Assembly (NCBI GenBank): GCA_934512135.1
Contig: CAKSWT010000005.1
Coordinates: forward strand, 1 to 64,000
Reading direction: 5' to 3'
From: an uncultured Oscillospiraceae bacterium
Lineage (GTDB): Bacteria; Bacillota; Clostridia; Oscillospirales; Oscillospiraceae
Length of the DNA stretch: 64,000 nt
Position numbers and translations under genes: made by a program. The notes under the pieces are model-generated. The model worked only from the letters and a program-made list of their open reading frames with translations, did not search any database and had not been told where the DNA came from. Shown here in pieces: positions 33,136 to 42,857 of this stretch (the first letter of the stretch is position 1; each line of letters opens with the position of its first letter).

Positions 33136-34803
33136 TTACCGAAAAGCCTCTCGGAGCTGCTGAATGATGGGCCGGAGCTGCCGCTGGAGATTGGAGGCGG
33201 ATTGAACACCGGTTTTTCCCAACTTCAGCCATTCCGGCGTGGGAATGGGCAGACGCTCAAACCGCCGGGCGAACCGTCGATCGACGCCCAGGGCGACGGC
33301 GCTGGGCAGCTGGGTCTGGAAGAAGCGGGAGCTTTCCCCCTGGAATACCTGGAGCCGCTGCCAGGCGGCCTGCCGGTAGAAGGTGCGGCATCCCTTGGTC
33401 TGAACCATAATGTCCGTACCGCGGGAGCTGCGCCGGGGACCGGGGGCGGTGGCCATGGCAGAGAAGAAGCAGGCGATCAGGCCCACCAGCATTTCCGTCA
33501 GGGAGCCGGCCACCAGAGACAGAATCAAAAACAGCAGAGCGCCAACCCAGCAGAGCATAGAAACGGGGGTCACAGTCCGCAGTGCGGCAAACGCAAGGGT
33601 ATTTCTGTGGAGAATGACACTGTAGACGGCACCTGCAAAGCCGGCCAGCACGGCCAGAATCACAAAACCGGCGCCCTCCGGCAGCAGGTGATAGGCCGTG
33701 GAACCAATGGCAACGGCCGGTAGCAGCTGGCACGGGATTTGAACGATGGAGACATTGCCGCCCTTCGGGTCAAAGATCACGGGGTAGAGACTGCGGCGGG
33801 AGGAGGCACGAAATCGTGCGGCTCCGTGGGAAAACCGGCCCGGAGTAGCAGCCACCCGGTAGCGGCGTCCAAAGATGTGGGCAAACAGAATCTGCTCGGG
33901 GCCGCTGCGCTCAGAGCCCATGGCCATCCGGCGGGTCAGCACCACGGTGCCGTTTTTGGACTGAGACAGGGACAGGTAGCCCAGATTAGCCCACTCCAGT
34001 ACCAGCGCGGCAATGTCACAGGTGCTTCCGTCCAGCGCCATAGGCAGCTGACAGGCCATAATCCCCTCGGGGGTCAAAAGCCGGGGAGTGCTGTGGGGCA
34101 GCGGGAACCGGAGCTTCAGCCGCCAGTAGATCATGGCCAGCAGCAGCAGAATCCCCATGGCCACGGTGAGATAGCTGATGGATATGCCGGGGAGCTTGGT
34201 GCTGCGAACGGAGAAATACTGGTCCGGCAGGGTCAGAGACAGGGCGAGAGAGTCATAGGCCATGCGGTTTGTCAGAGAGCCGCTGAGGCTGGTATCCGTG
34301 GACACCAGGCTGCAGTCCTCCGGGGTGAGCAGGCCGTAGTAGCCACTGGTGAGCTGGGGCTCCGCTTCAAAGGCAGCGGGAAGAATCACCTGAAAGCTGC
34401 AAGTTCCCACCGGGCGGGCCCAGCGGGAGCTGAGCAGTCCCAGAGAAAATTGGTCCGCCTCAGGGTCGCCGTCGTCGGTGTAGGAAACGGAATAGGAGAC
34501 AAGAAACGTCTGGGTCCCCACAAAGCCGTCGTCTTTTTTGATGACCACGTCGGTGGTGGTGTCGGTTTTCTTTACGGAAAAGCGGTAATCTCCGGCGGAA
34601 ATATGGCTGACGTCGGCATCCGCCAGGGGAATGACAACCTGGTCCGTAGAGGCGTCAAAGGTCAGCTGAATGGTATTTGTGACCTGCGCCCGGCCCTTGG
34701 CGGAGACCTCCGCAGACACGGACACGCTGTCCACCTTGTAGTCCGCCAGTCCCGGAATCATAAAAAGACATATAAAAAACAGGGAAAAAAGAACTTTTTT
34801 CAT
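33136..34803 (-). CDS. DUF2207 membrane protein
   Basis: A 555-residue protein with a cleavable signal or first helix (1-20). An extracytoplasmic beta-rich DUF2207 domain (about 21-205) contains paired YxF/VSYSVSY strands. A transmembrane helix lies near 213-235 and a further cluster of helices around 355-435. A basic cytoplasmic tail follows. It resembles YciQ-like proteins, which are widespread in Clostridia and lack a defined biochemical role. The start has GGAG about 8 bases upstream and a promoter shared back-to-back with gtrA. No enzymatic motif is visible. Confidence 0.78.
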   Translation of the reverse strand: MKKVLFSLFFICLFMIPGLADYKVDSVSVSAEVSAKGRAQVTNTIQLTFDASTDQVVIPLADADVSHISAGDYRFSVKKTDTTTDVVIKKDDGFVGTQTFLVSYSVSYTDDGDPEADQFSLGLLSSRWARPVGTCSFQVILPAAFEAEPQLTSGYYGLLTPEDCSLVSTDTSLSGSLTNRMAYDSLALSLTLPDQYFSVRSTKLPGISISYLTVAMGILLLLAMIYWRLKLRFPLPHSTPRLLTPEGIMACQLPMALDGSTCDIAALVLEWANLGYLSLSQSKNGTVVLTRRMAMGSERSGPEQILFAHIFGRRYRVAATPGRFSHGAARFRASSRRSLYPVIFDPKGGNVSIVQIPCQLLPAVAIGSTAYHLLPEGAGFVILAVLAGFAGAVYSVILHRNTLAFAALRTVTPVSMLCWVGALLFLILSLVAGSLTEMLVGLIACFFSAMATAPGPRRSSRGTDIMVQTKGCRTFYRQAAWQRLQVFQGESSRFFQTQLPSAVALGVDRRFARRFERLPIPTPEWLKLGKTGVQSASNLQRQLRPIIQQLREAFR

Positions 34804-34832
34804 CTGTCACACTCCAATTTATAAGTAGCCTA

Positions 34833-34861
34833 AGAATACCACATTTATGGAATAAATACAA
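34833..34861 (-). promoter_or_regulatory. Promoter of the DUF2207 gene
   Basis: Minus-strand TTGTAT (34856-34861) and TATTCT (34833-34838), 17-base spacer. Confidence 0.6.
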
Positions 34862-34941
34862 CCTTCCCGATGGAATTCCGGAAAAGCAGCCCCTTTTGGG
34901 GGACATTTTTTCAGAACTGGCGGGAAAACCGGTGGTTTGCT

Positions 34942-34970
34942 TTGACTTTTTTTCGTGGATGCGATAGTAT
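34942..34970 (+). promoter_or_regulatory. Promoter of the gtrA-tadA pair
   Basis: TTGACT (34942-34947) and TAGTAT (34965-34970), 17-base spacer, about 25 bases before the gtrA start. Confidence 0.7.
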
Positions 34971-34995
34971 GTAGCCAAATAAAAGGAGGCGCGTC

Positions 34996-35424
34996 ATGAA
35001 AAAAATCCTGCAAAAGCACCGGGAGCTTCTGCTGTATGTGGCCTTTGGCGCAGGAACGGTTGGGGTGGATATGGGCATTTACACCCTGCTGGTGGGGCCT
35101 TTGGGAATCCGATGGGCCAACGCCTGGAGCTGGTGCGGCGCCGTGCTGTTTGCGTTTCTTACCAATAAGTATTTTGTGTTCAGCACCGGAGGTAGGGGAA
35201 AGGGCGCATTCTGGCGAGAATTCGCGGAATTTATCGGGGCACGGCTGCTGTCGCTGCTGGTGGAGGTCCAGGGGGTGGAGTACCTGGTGCGCCGCGGACT
35301 GAACCAGACCATTTTGGGAATCACCGGCGGCGTTGCAAAAGTGGTAATCACCGTGGTGGTCATTGTGATGAACTATTTGCTCAGTAAGTTTTTGGTGTTT
35401 CGTACCAGAGAGGTGGAGCTATGA
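34996..35424 (+). CDS. GtrA family membrane protein
   Basis: A 142-residue protein with four predicted transmembrane helices and the conserved LTNKYFVF motif (about residues 54-61), characteristic of GtrA. Members are thought to flip or shuttle polyprenyl-phosphate-linked sugars in cell-surface polysaccharide synthesis. The large polysaccharide operon begins 0.6 kb downstream. AAAGGAGG precedes the ATG. The stop overlaps the tadA start (ATGA). Confidence 0.85.
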   Translation: MKKILQKHRELLLYVAFGAGTVGVDMGIYTLLVGPLGIRWANAWSWCGAVLFAFLTNKYFVFSTGGRGKGAFWREFAEFIGARLLSLLVEVQGVEYLVRRGLNQTILGITGGVAKVVITVVVIVMNYLLSKFLVFRTREVEL

Positions 35425-35912
35425 CCCGGGACGAGAGATTTATGGAGGAGGCGCTGAAGCTGGCCCGACAGGCGGCCGCAGAAGGCGAAGCACCCATCGG
35501 CTGTGTGATTACCTTGGGGGATGAGATTGTGGGCCGGGGCAGAAACTGCCGGGAGACCGAAAAAACGGCACTGGGCCACGCAGAGATCATGGCCATTGAG
35601 GAGGCCTGCCGGCGGCTGGGTGGCTGGCGGCTGTGGCAGTGCCGGCTGTATGTGACCCTGGAGCCCTGCCCCATGTGCGCCGGCGCCATGATTAACGCAC
35701 GGATCCCCACGGTGATCTATGGGGCCAAGGATCCAAAGGCGGGGTCGGTGGACTCTCTGGTTCAGATGTTCCGGCTGGGATACAATCACCATCCGGAGGT
35801 GATCTCCGGCGTTCTGGAGGCGGAGTGCGCACAGATTTTGAAGGACTTCTTCCGGGAACTTCGCGCCCAAAAAGCCCGAAAGGCCAACACAATGGAGTGC
35901 ACAGAATGTTGA
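35421..35912 (+). CDS. tadA: tRNA-specific adenosine deaminase
   Basis: A 163-residue cytidine-deaminase-fold enzyme converting A34 to inosine in tRNA-Arg(ACG). Zinc and catalytic residues are complete: H53-A-E55, then PCPMC with C83 and C86. The C-terminus has a short extra basic/Cys tail (MECTEC). It is translationally coupled to gtrA. The promoter of the next operon overlaps its stop codon. Confidence 0.93.
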   Translation: MTRDERFMEEALKLARQAAAEGEAPIGCVITLGDEIVGRGRNCRETEKTALGHAEIMAIEEACRRLGGWRLWQCRLYVTLEPCPMCAGAMINARIPTVIYGAKDPKAGSVDSLVQMFRLGYNHHPEVISGVLEAECAQILKDFFRELRAQKARKANTMECTEC

Positions 35913-35937
35913 CAAAAAGCGCATTTCAGGATATTAT
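35909..35937 (+). promoter_or_regulatory. Promoter of the surface-polysaccharide operon
   Basis: A perfect TTGACA (35909-35914) and TATTAT (35932-35937) have a 17-base spacer. The leader of about 80 bases contains an AAGCGCA/TGCGCTT hairpin. Confidence 0.75.
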
Positions 35938-36021
35938 AGTATGACTGCGCAGTATGTTTGTGATGTTTGTGGAAAAGCGCAGGGCATTACTGTGCGCTTA
36001 CGACGCGAAAGGATGACATAT

Positions 36022-36891
36022 ATGAAAGGCATTATTCTGGCTGCCGGAAAGGGCACGCGGCTGTACCCCATTACAAGACCTGTGTGCAAGCCGCTGCTGC
36101 CGGTTTTTGATAAACCCATGATCTATTATCCCCTGAATGTGCTGATGACAGCGGGAATCCGGGATATTCTCGTTATCGTCCCGCCGGATGATCAGGAGCC
36201 CTTTGTGAATCTCTTGGGGGATGGAAGTCAGCTGGGGATTCACATTGAATACCTGGAGCAGAAGGTCCAGCGGGGCATTGCAGACGCCTTTGTCATCGGA
36301 GCGGATTTTATCGGAGAGGACTCTGTGTGCCTGGCCTTGGGGGACAACATCTTCTACGGCCCGGCCTTTCGGCGGAAGCTCCGGCAGGCCATAAGAAATA
36401 CGGAGGGCGCCACCGTTTTCGGCTATTATGTGGCGGACCCCAGAGCCTTTGGCGTGGTGGAATTTGACGGAAACGGAAAGGCGATCTCCATTGAGGAGAA
36501 GCCGGCACATCCCAAGTCCAATTATATTGTCCCCGGCCTCTATTTTTATGACAACAAGGTGATAGAGCTGGCACGGAAGGTCCAGCCCTCGGCCCGGGGA
36601 GAGCTGGAAATTACCTCGGTGAACAATGCCTATCTCGAGGCCGGTATGCTCCATGTGGTGACCCTGGGGGACGAGTTCACCTGGTTTGACACAGGCAATG
36701 CAGACAGCCTCTACGAGGCGGCCGGGGCCATTCGCGCGGCCCAGCGCAGCGGCAAGATGATTGGCTGTCTGGAGGAGACCGCACTGAAAAACGGCTGGAT
36801 CGACAGGGAGCAAATGCTGAATATCGCCAAGGAAATGGAAAAAACCAGATATGGCCAGTATCTTACGGCTATTGCGGGGGACCTAGACTGA
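36022..36891 (+). CDS. rmlA: Glucose-1-phosphate thymidylyltransferase
   Basis: A 289-residue nucleotidyltransferase forming dTDP-glucose, first step towards dTDP-rhamnose. The N-terminal GIILAAGKGTRLYPIT motif and KPLLPVFDKPMIYYPL are diagnostic of RmlA; LGDNIFYG, EEKPAHPKSNY and the C-terminal allosteric region are present. The ATG at 36022 fits GAAAGGATG upstream; the frame extends further up but without homology. The rmlBCD genes are not in the window, so they must lie elsewhere or the product is used differently. Confidence 0.93.
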   Translation: MKGIILAAGKGTRLYPITRPVCKPLLPVFDKPMIYYPLNVLMTAGIRDILVIVPPDDQEPFVNLLGDGSQLGIHIEYLEQKVQRGIADAFVIGADFIGEDSVCLALGDNIFYGPAFRRKLRQAIRNTEGATVFGYYVADPRAFGVVEFDGNGKAISIEEKPAHPKSNYIVPGLYFYDNKVIELARKVQPSARGELEITSVNNAYLEAGMLHVVTLGDEFTWFDTGNADSLYEAAGAIRAAQRSGKMIGCLEETALKNGWIDREQMLNIAKEMEKTRYGQYLTAIAGDLD

Positions 36892-36897
36892 CGGGAA

Positions 36898-37551
36898 GTG
36901 ACGTCGTTGGAGAGAGAAAAAGAGATTGGAGGGGCACGGCTGACCTACCGGTGCCTTAAGCGCCTGTTTGACCTGATTGTGTCGCTGGTGGGGGTGGCGG
37001 TGCTGTCCCCGCTGCTGTTGGCCATTGCCATTGCGGTGGCGGTGGAGGACGGATTCCCGGTGCTGTATCGGGCCCAGAGAGTGGGGCTGCACGGACGGGC
37101 CATCACGGTCTACAAATTCCGCAGCATGCGGAAGCACGCAGACCGACTGGAGGAGACCCTTTCTCCGGAAGAGCTGGAGGAGTATAAAAAGAACTTTAAG
37201 CTGGCACGGGACCCGCGTACCACCAAGGTGGGACGCTTCCTGCGGAAAACCAGCTTGGATGAGTTGCCCCAGCTGTTCAACATTATCGCCGGAACGCTGT
37301 CTCTGGTGGGCCCTCGGCCAGTGCTCCAGGAGGAGACGGAGCTGTATGGGGCTGATCGGGAGCTGCTGCTGTCCTGTAAGCCGGGACTGACCGGCCTGTG
37401 GCAGACCAAGGGCCGGAGTAATGTGACCTATGAAAACGGGGCCCGTCAGGCGCTGGAGCTGAAATATGTCCGGGAGCGCTGCTTCCTGCTGGATTTGAAG
37501 ATACTGCTTTGGACCGTTGGCGCTGTGGTTCGAATGGATGGCGCCCGATAG
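36898..37551 (+). CDS. Phosphoglycosyltransferase (bacterial sugar transferase family)
   Basis: A roughly 217-residue monotopic phosphoglycosyltransferase that starts the polysaccharide repeat by moving a sugar-1-phosphate onto undecaprenyl phosphate. A hydrophobic re-entrant helix (about 22-50) precedes YKFRSMR, the catalytic TSLDELPQ segment, LVGPRPV and KPGLTGLWQ. This is the short form lacking the extra N-terminal helices of WbaP/WcaJ. The start is GTG 36898 or TTG 36907; neither has a strong ribosome site. It follows rmlA after 6 bases. Confidence 0.88.
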   Translation: MTSLEREKEIGGARLTYRCLKRLFDLIVSLVGVAVLSPLLLAIAIAVAVEDGFPVLYRAQRVGLHGRAITVYKFRSMRKHADRLEETLSPEELEEYKKNFKLARDPRTTKVGRFLRKTSLDELPQLFNIIAGTLSLVGPRPVLQEETELYGADRELLLSCKPGLTGLWQTKGRSNVTYENGARQALELKYVRERCFLLDLKILLWTVGAVVRMDGAR

Positions 37552-37565
37552 GAGAGGAGATTTCT

Positions 37566-38657
37566 ATGAAGTATGACTTTCTGGTGGTAGGCGCCGGGTT
37601 CTTTGGCGCCGTCTTCGCCCATGAGGCCACGGCCCGGGGAAAACGCTGCCTGGTGATAGATCGCCGGGAGCATATCGGCGGCAACTGCTATACGGAAACC
37701 GTGGAGGGGATCGCGGTACATCGCTACGGCGCCCACATTTTCCATACCTCGGACCGGAAAATCTGGCAGTATGTCAATCAATTTGCAGAATTCAATAATT
37801 ATGTAAACTCGCCCGTGGCCAACTACAAGGGCGAGATTTACAATATGCCCTTCAATATGAATACCTTCAGCCGCCTTTGGAACATTGCCACCCCGGCGGA
37901 GGCCAAGGCCATCATCGAGGCCCAGCGGGGCACCGTTACGGAGCCGAAAAACCTGGAAGAACAGGCAATCTCTCTGGTGGGCCGAGACATCTATGAAAAG
38001 CTGGTAAAGGGCTACACCGAAAAGCAGTGGGGCCGAAGCTGTACGGAGCTGCCGGCCTTTATTATCCGTCGGCTGCCGGTGCGGTTTACCTACAACAACA
38101 ACTATTTTACCGACCGCTATCAGGGAATCCCGGAGGGAGGCTATACGGCCCTCTTTGAAAAGCTCCTGGAAGGGGTAGAGGTCCGCCTGGGCTGTGACTA
38201 TCTGGCGGATCGGGAGGCCCTGAGGGCGCTGGCGGATCAGGTGATCTACACCGGTCCGGTGGATCAGTATTTCGCATACTGCTACGGGCCGCTGCAGTTC
38301 CGCTCTCTGCGGTTTGAGACGGAGGTGCTGGACACAGATAATTTCCAGGGCAATGCCGTGGTCAACTACACCGATCGGGAAACCCCCTATACCCGGATCA
38401 TTGAGCACAAGCACTTTGACTTTGGAACCCAGCCCAAAACGGTTATCACCCGGGAGTACCCTGCGGATTGGCAGCCCGGTGATGAGCCCTATTACACCGT
38501 CAACGACCAGGCAAACAATGCACTGTACCAGCGGTATGCAGCCCTGGCGGCCCGGGAGCCGGGAGTTCACTTCGGCGGACGGCTGGGAGAGTACAAGTAT
38601 TATGACATGGATCAGGTGATCGCCTCGTCTCTGAGGCTGTGCGGGGAACTGCTATGA
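37566..38657 (+). CDS. glf: UDP-galactopyranose mutase
   Basis: A 363-residue flavoenzyme converting UDP-galactopyranose to UDP-galactofuranose. The FAD-binding GAGFFGAVFAHE motif is at the N-terminus. HIGGNCY, YGAHIFHT and the C-terminal EYKYYDMDQV are typical. The presence of glf indicates that the exported polymer contains galactofuranose, fed by GalE (27298-28314). GGAGAGGAG precedes the ATG. The stop overlaps the next start by 4 bases. Confidence 0.95.
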   Translation: MKYDFLVVGAGFFGAVFAHEATARGKRCLVIDRREHIGGNCYTETVEGIAVHRYGAHIFHTSDRKIWQYVNQFAEFNNYVNSPVANYKGEIYNMPFNMNTFSRLWNIATPAEAKAIIEAQRGTVTEPKNLEEQAISLVGRDIYEKLVKGYTEKQWGRSCTELPAFIIRRLPVRFTYNNNYFTDRYQGIPEGGYTALFEKLLEGVEVRLGCDYLADREALRALADQVIYTGPVDQYFAYCYGPLQFRSLRFETEVLDTDNFQGNAVVNYTDRETPYTRIIEHKHFDFGTQPKTVITREYPADWQPGDEPYYTVNDQANNALYQRYAALAAREPGVHFGGRLGEYKYYDMDQVIASSLRLCGELL

Positions 38658-39412
38658 AGATTTGTATGCTTGTGGCGGCCCACAAGGCCTATCGTATGCC
38701 GGAGGATGCCATGTACCTGCCCCTTCATGTGGGAAAAGCGGGGAAGAATCTGGACCTGGGCTTCCAGGGAGATGACACCGGGGAGAATATTTCCCGAAAG
38801 AATCCTGCGTTCTGCGAACTGACGGGGATTTACTGGGCCTGGAAAAACCTAAACGCAGACTACATCGGGCTGTGCCACTATCGCCGGTATTTCCGGGGAA
38901 AGCGGGGCCGGGATAAATGGGACTGCATCCTGACGGAGCAGCAGGCGGAAGCCCTGCTGCGGGAGTATGACGTGCTGCTGCCCCGCAGACGGAACTATTT
39001 TATCGAGACGGTGTACGATCAGTATGTCCACGCCCATCCCAAGGAGGGGCTGGATCTGGCACTGGAGCTGGCTGCGGCCGGTGGACCGGACTATGAGGCG
39101 GCTGTGGCCCGGCTCAAAAGCCGGACCTGGACCCATATCTACAATATGTTTCTGATGAAGCGGGAGATTTTTGAGGGCTACTGCCAGTGGCTGTTTGACA
39201 TTCTGTTTCAGGTGGAGCAGCGCATTGACACCTCAGGGTACAGTGCCTATGATAAGCGGGTCTTTGGATTTCTCAGCGAGCGCCTATTGGATGTCTACCT
39301 GGAGGCCAACGGCATTGCCTATCGGGAAGTGCCGGTGATGTTTATGGAGCATCAGAACTGGCTGAAAAAGGGCGGGAACTTCCTCAAGCGCAAATGGAAA
39401 AAAGGGGACTAA
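38654..39412 (+). CDS. DUF4422 glycosyltransferase-like protein
   Basis: A 252-residue protein of the DUF4422 family found in capsule and exopolysaccharide loci. It has the family's N-terminal LVAAHKAY, the central ELTGIYWAWKN and IGLCHYRRYF, and the C-terminal FGFLSERLLDVYL. The family is regarded as GT-A-like glycosyltransferases. Its position directly after glf makes a galactofuranosyl or related transfer plausible, but donor and acceptor are unproven. It is coupled to glf by an ATGA overlap. Confidence 0.8.
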   Translation: MKICMLVAAHKAYRMPEDAMYLPLHVGKAGKNLDLGFQGDDTGENISRKNPAFCELTGIYWAWKNLNADYIGLCHYRRYFRGKRGRDKWDCILTEQQAEALLREYDVLLPRRRNYFIETVYDQYVHAHPKEGLDLALELAAAGGPDYEAAVARLKSRTWTHIYNMFLMKREIFEGYCQWLFDILFQVEQRIDTSGYSAYDKRVFGFLSERLLDVYLEANGIAYREVPVMFMEHQNWLKKGGNFLKRKWKKGD

Positions 39413-39415
39413 GGG

Positions 39416-40240
39416 ATGGAACATACGCTCAGAGAGCTGCAGCTGTGTGAGCTGGAGATTGTCCGGGATGTGGTGAAGGTCTGTCAAAAGCACGGACTTC
39501 AGCTCTATATGATGGGCGGCACATTTCTGGGGGCCGTGCGGCATCAGGGGTTTATTCCCTGGGATGACGATGTGGATCTGGCCCTCAGCCGAGAGGACTA
39601 CGAGACGTTTTTGCAGGTGGCCCCGGAGGAGCTGAAGCAGGGCTATGGACTGCGGCATTTTGCCAAGGATCCGGACATGCCCTATTACCCGGCCCAGGTG
39701 GTGGACCCCTCCTTTGAGATCCTGGACACCTCTGCCCAGGTGGAAAAAACCCGCTGTGCCTGGATCGACTTGTTCCCGCTGGACGGCCTGCCCAAAGGGA
39801 AGATTGCGTTTTTTCTTCATAAATATCGGCTGCTGTATCTGCGGCTGATGCTGAAATACAGCCAGTTTTCTCAGGTGGTGGCGGTGAATTTGGCCCACCG
39901 GCCCCTACACGAGCGGGTGCTGATTGCTCTGGGGAAGCACCTCCACTTGGAGCAGCGGCTGGATACCGGCAAGCGGATGCGGCTGATTGATCGGTGCCTG
40001 AAAAAATACCCCTTTGCAGGGGCGGACCGGGTGGTCAACTTTATGGGGGCCTATAAATTCCGGGAGATGTTTCCCAAGGCCATCTATGACAGCACAGCAG
40101 ACTATCCCTTCGAGGATATGACGCTGCCCGGCCCCAGAGATTACGATACGGTGCTCCGGCAGATGTACGGGGAGTATATGACTCCGCCGCCAGTGGAGGA
40201 GCAGAATAAGCACGGTACAGTGACAGGAGAAAATCCATGA
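39416..40240 (+). CDS. LicD family phosphotransferase
   Basis: A 274-residue protein of the LicD/fukutin-type family that transfers a phospho-alcohol from a CDP-activated donor to a glycan. Conserved features are [22 protein letters not shown] near residues 33-54, with the DDDVD metal site, and IDLFPLDG near 117-124. LicD proteins classically use CDP-choline. Here the next gene makes CDP-glycerol, so glycerol phosphate is the likelier substituent. Its end overlaps tagD by 4 bases. Confidence 0.85.
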   Translation: MEHTLRELQLCELEIVRDVVKVCQKHGLQLYMMGGTFLGAVRHQGFIPWDDDVDLALSREDYETFLQVAPEELKQGYGLRHFAKDPDMPYYPAQVVDPSFEILDTSAQVEKTRCAWIDLFPLDGLPKGKIAFFLHKYRLLYLRLMLKYSQFSQVVAVNLAHRPLHERVLIALGKHLHLEQRLDTGKRMRLIDRCLKKYPFAGADRVVNFMGAYKFREMFPKAIYDSTADYPFEDMTLPGPRDYDTVLRQMYGEYMTPPPVEEQNKHGTVTGENP

Positions 40241-40629
40241 AACGTGTCATCACCTACGGAACATTTGACCTTTTGCATTATGGCCACATCAACCTCCTCC
40301 GCCGGGCCAAGGCCCTGGGGGATTATCTGATTGTGGCCCTTTCCACGGATGAGTTTAATCTCAGAGAGAAAAATAAGGTGTGTTATTTTTCCTATGAGGA
40401 GCGCCGGCGGCTGCTGGAGGCGATCCGCTATGTGGATCTGGTGATTCCGGAGGAGAGCTGGGACCAGAAGCGGTCCGATGTGCAGCTATACCATGTGGAT
40501 ACCTTTGTCATGGGGGACGACTGGACAGGCAAATTTGATTTTCTCAGCGACCTGTGCCAGGTGGTCTACCTGCCCCGGACGCCGGAAATCTCCACCACCA
40601 AAATCAAGCAGGAGCTGGGACGCACATGA
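40237..40629 (+). CDS. tagD: Glycerol-3-phosphate cytidylyltransferase
   Basis: A 130-residue nucleotidyltransferase making CDP-glycerol from CTP and sn-glycerol 3-phosphate. The catalytic H14-x-x-H17 (HYGH) and the [11 protein letters not shown] signature near the C-terminus are intact, and size matches TagD. No teichoic-acid glycerophosphotransferase (TagB/TagF) is present, so the product is probably used by the adjacent LicD-type transferase. It is coupled on both sides by 4-base overlaps. Confidence 0.92.
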   Translation: MKRVITYGTFDLLHYGHINLLRRAKALGDYLIVALSTDEFNLREKNKVCYFSYEERRRLLEAIRYVDLVIPEESWDQKRSDVQLYHVDTFVMGDDWTGKFDFLSDLCQVVYLPRTPEISTTKIKQELGRT

Positions 40630-41615
40630 AGCGAATCAGTCTGATTGTCCCTGTATACAACGGGGAAGCCTATCTCCTGGATATGGCCCGGAGCGTGTTG
40701 GAGCAGGATTGGGAGAATCTCCAGGTCCTGTTCAGCGACGATGGCTCCACCGACGGTTCCGCTGACCTGCTGGAGGAGCTGGCCGGCCGGGACCCTCGGG
40801 TGCAGGTTATTTCTGGGGAAAACGGCGGTGTGTCCGCAGCCCGGAACCGTGCGCTGGAGCAGGCGGACGGGGACTATATCGGGTTTGCCGACGCAGACGA
40901 CCGGCTGCTGCCGGGGTATCTTCGGACCCTGGCAGAGGCGCTGGAGCAGACCGGCGCGGATATGGCCTGCTGCGGCTTTGACCGGGTCTATGAGGCCTCC
41001 GGGGCTAGGGACCATCTGCCGGGAGAAGCCTACGTCCGGGAGGTCGTAGATCGAGACGGCATGGCTCAGCGGCTGCTGCGGCCGGACGGATATACCACAG
41101 TGGTGTGGAATAAGCTGTTCCGCCGGGAGGCGGTGTCCCAATCGGACGGAAAGCTGCTGAAATTCGACGAGGACCTTCACATTGTGGAGGACGGAGAGTA
41201 TATTTTCCGGAGCAACGTGAAACAGGCGGTGTTTCTCCCCCAGCGGCTCTACCGCTACAGCGTACGGACCAGCGGGGCCATGTACGGCAGGCTGACGGAG
41301 CGGAAGCGGACGGAGCTGGCGGCCCGCAGAAAGATTGTGGCGCAAACCGGGGACCTCAGCCCGGAGACCCGGGACCTGGCGAAAATGAAGTACCAAAAAG
41401 GGGTTCGGGACTTGCTGTTCCACAGTGTCATCAGCGGCGATGGGGCCGCAGTGAGGGGACTGAAACAGGAATTGAAGGTCTATAGGCGGGAGTTGTTTGC
41501 CTCTCCGGCCCTTTCCCCAAGAGAAAAATTAAAATATCACATCTATCGCCCCATCATCTGCCTGAATCTCCGGCATGTCGGCGCATTCCTGATGGATAAG
41601 TTCAGCGGGCATTGA
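40626..41615 (+). CDS. Family 2 glycosyltransferase
   Basis: A 329-residue inverting GT-A glycosyltransferase. The N-terminal [20 protein letters not shown] and [11 protein letters not shown], and the DADDRL metal-binding motif near residue 91, are typical. The C-terminal third is basic and helical. It adds a sugar to the lipid-linked repeat; the sugar specificity is not deducible. It starts within the tagD stop codon. Confidence 0.9.
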   Translation: MKRISLIVPVYNGEAYLLDMARSVLEQDWENLQVLFSDDGSTDGSADLLEELAGRDPRVQVISGENGGVSAARNRALEQADGDYIGFADADDRLLPGYLRTLAEALEQTGADMACCGFDRVYEASGARDHLPGEAYVREVVDRDGMAQRLLRPDGYTTVVWNKLFRREAVSQSDGKLLKFDEDLHIVEDGEYIFRSNVKQAVFLPQRLYRYSVRTSGAMYGRLTERKRTELAARRKIVAQTGDLSPETRDLAKMKYQKGVRDLLFHSVISGDGAAVRGLKQELKVYRRELFASPALSPREKLKYHIYRPIICLNLRHVGAFLMDKFSGH

Positions 41616-41628
41616 AGGAGACTGGTCT

Positions 41629-42831
41629 ATGAATCACAAAACCCTGCGGCAGTGGCTGTACTATTTTCTGCTGATTCCCTACTTCAAGCCTGCAATTTTG
41701 GGGGTGCTGGAGGGGACGGAGCTGCTGGAGTCGGTGTTTGATATTTGGCGTATGGGGGCGGCAGGGGGAATCTGCCTGCTGTTCCTGTGGAATATGGGAA
41801 AGAAAAGGCGCTGGCCCTCGCCGGTGCTGGGCTGGCTGTGCGTCTATCTGGGCTTTATTGGGCTGGCCACATTGATCCGGGAGAATAATCTCTGGGGTCT
41901 TGTGAATTATGTGTTCACCATTGTGACCTTTGCCATGCTGGTGGAGCTGTCGGTCCGGGAGGACCCGGAAATGGCCCTGGACATGCTGGTATGGCCCCTG
42001 ACGGTGCTGATTTTGGTGAATTTTGTGCTGCTGTGCCTGTTTCCCATGGGGCTGTGCGCCGGCGGGAGCTACAACTACAAATACAATTTCCTGGGGATCG
42101 ACAACTTTCTGGCACCGGTTTTGATTCCCTATATGTTTCTGGTGGCGCTGCGGTCTACCATGCGCCATGGAGATTTGAACTGGTTTGCCTACGGGATGAT
42201 TTTTGTCTCTGCGGAGAGCCTAGTGCTGGTATGGTCCGCCACAGGCCTGATGGGATTGGCAGTGGCGCTGATTTTTCTGCTGTTTGTCTATCAGCGGCGG
42301 GCTCAGTCGCTGTTCAACTTTACCGCGGCCCTGGGGGTGGGCAGCGGGATGTTTTTCACCATTGTGCTGTTTCGCCTTCAGAATCTGTTTGCGTTCCTCA
42401 TTGAGGATGTGCTCCACAAGGGGCTGAGCTTCACTGGACGCACGGACATTTGGGACAAGGCAATCCGGATGATTCTGAAGTCCCCCTTCCTGGGCTATGG
42501 AATCGCCCAGTCCGGCAAGGTCTACCGGCTGGCCAAGCACAAGTATTACCATGCCCACAATGCGTTCCTGGAGGTTATGGTGGAGGGAGGCGTGTTCTCC
42601 CTGATGGCCTTTTTGATGATGCTGGCCACGGCGGGACGGCAGCTCCTGATCTATCGGAAGCACCCCTATGCCTGTCTAATCTCTGCGGGGCTGATGTCCG
42701 TGGCGGTGATGACCACCATGGAGCCCTTTCTCGACAGCAACGGTCTGCTCATCTATGCCCTGGTGGTTTTGGGATACCATGTGGGCACGCTGATCTACGG
42801 CAAGGATACCGCCCCGGCTGGGGCGCACTGA
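41629..42831 (+). CDS. O-antigen ligase/polymerase-like membrane protein
   Basis: A 400-residue protein with ten to twelve predicted helices and a large extracytoplasmic segment. That segment ends in GRTDIWDKAIRMILKSPFLGYG and HAHNAFLEVMVEGG (about 268-325). This matches the Wzy_C / O-antigen ligase domain that polymerises repeat units or ligates the finished chain. With the flippase downstream it suggests a Wzx/Wzy-type export route. AAGGAGA precedes the ATG. Confidence 0.85.
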   Translation: MNHKTLRQWLYYFLLIPYFKPAILGVLEGTELLESVFDIWRMGAAGGICLLFLWNMGKKRRWPSPVLGWLCVYLGFIGLATLIRENNLWGLVNYVFTIVTFAMLVELSVREDPEMALDMLVWPLTVLILVNFVLLCLFPMGLCAGGSYNYKYNFLGIDNFLAPVLIPYMFLVALRSTMRHGDLNWFAYGMIFVSAESLVLVWSATGLMGLAVALIFLLFVYQRRAQSLFNFTAALGVGSGMFFTIVLFRLQNLFAFLIEDVLHKGLSFTGRTDIWDKAIRMILKSPFLGYGIAQSGKVYRLAKHKYYHAHNAFLEVMVEGGVFSLMAFLMMLATAGRQLLIYRKHPYACLISAGLMSVAVMTTMEPFLDSNGLLIYALVVLGYHVGTLIYGKDTAPAGAH

Positions 42832-42857
42832 TAACGAAGCAAGTTCGGAGGTTGCTC

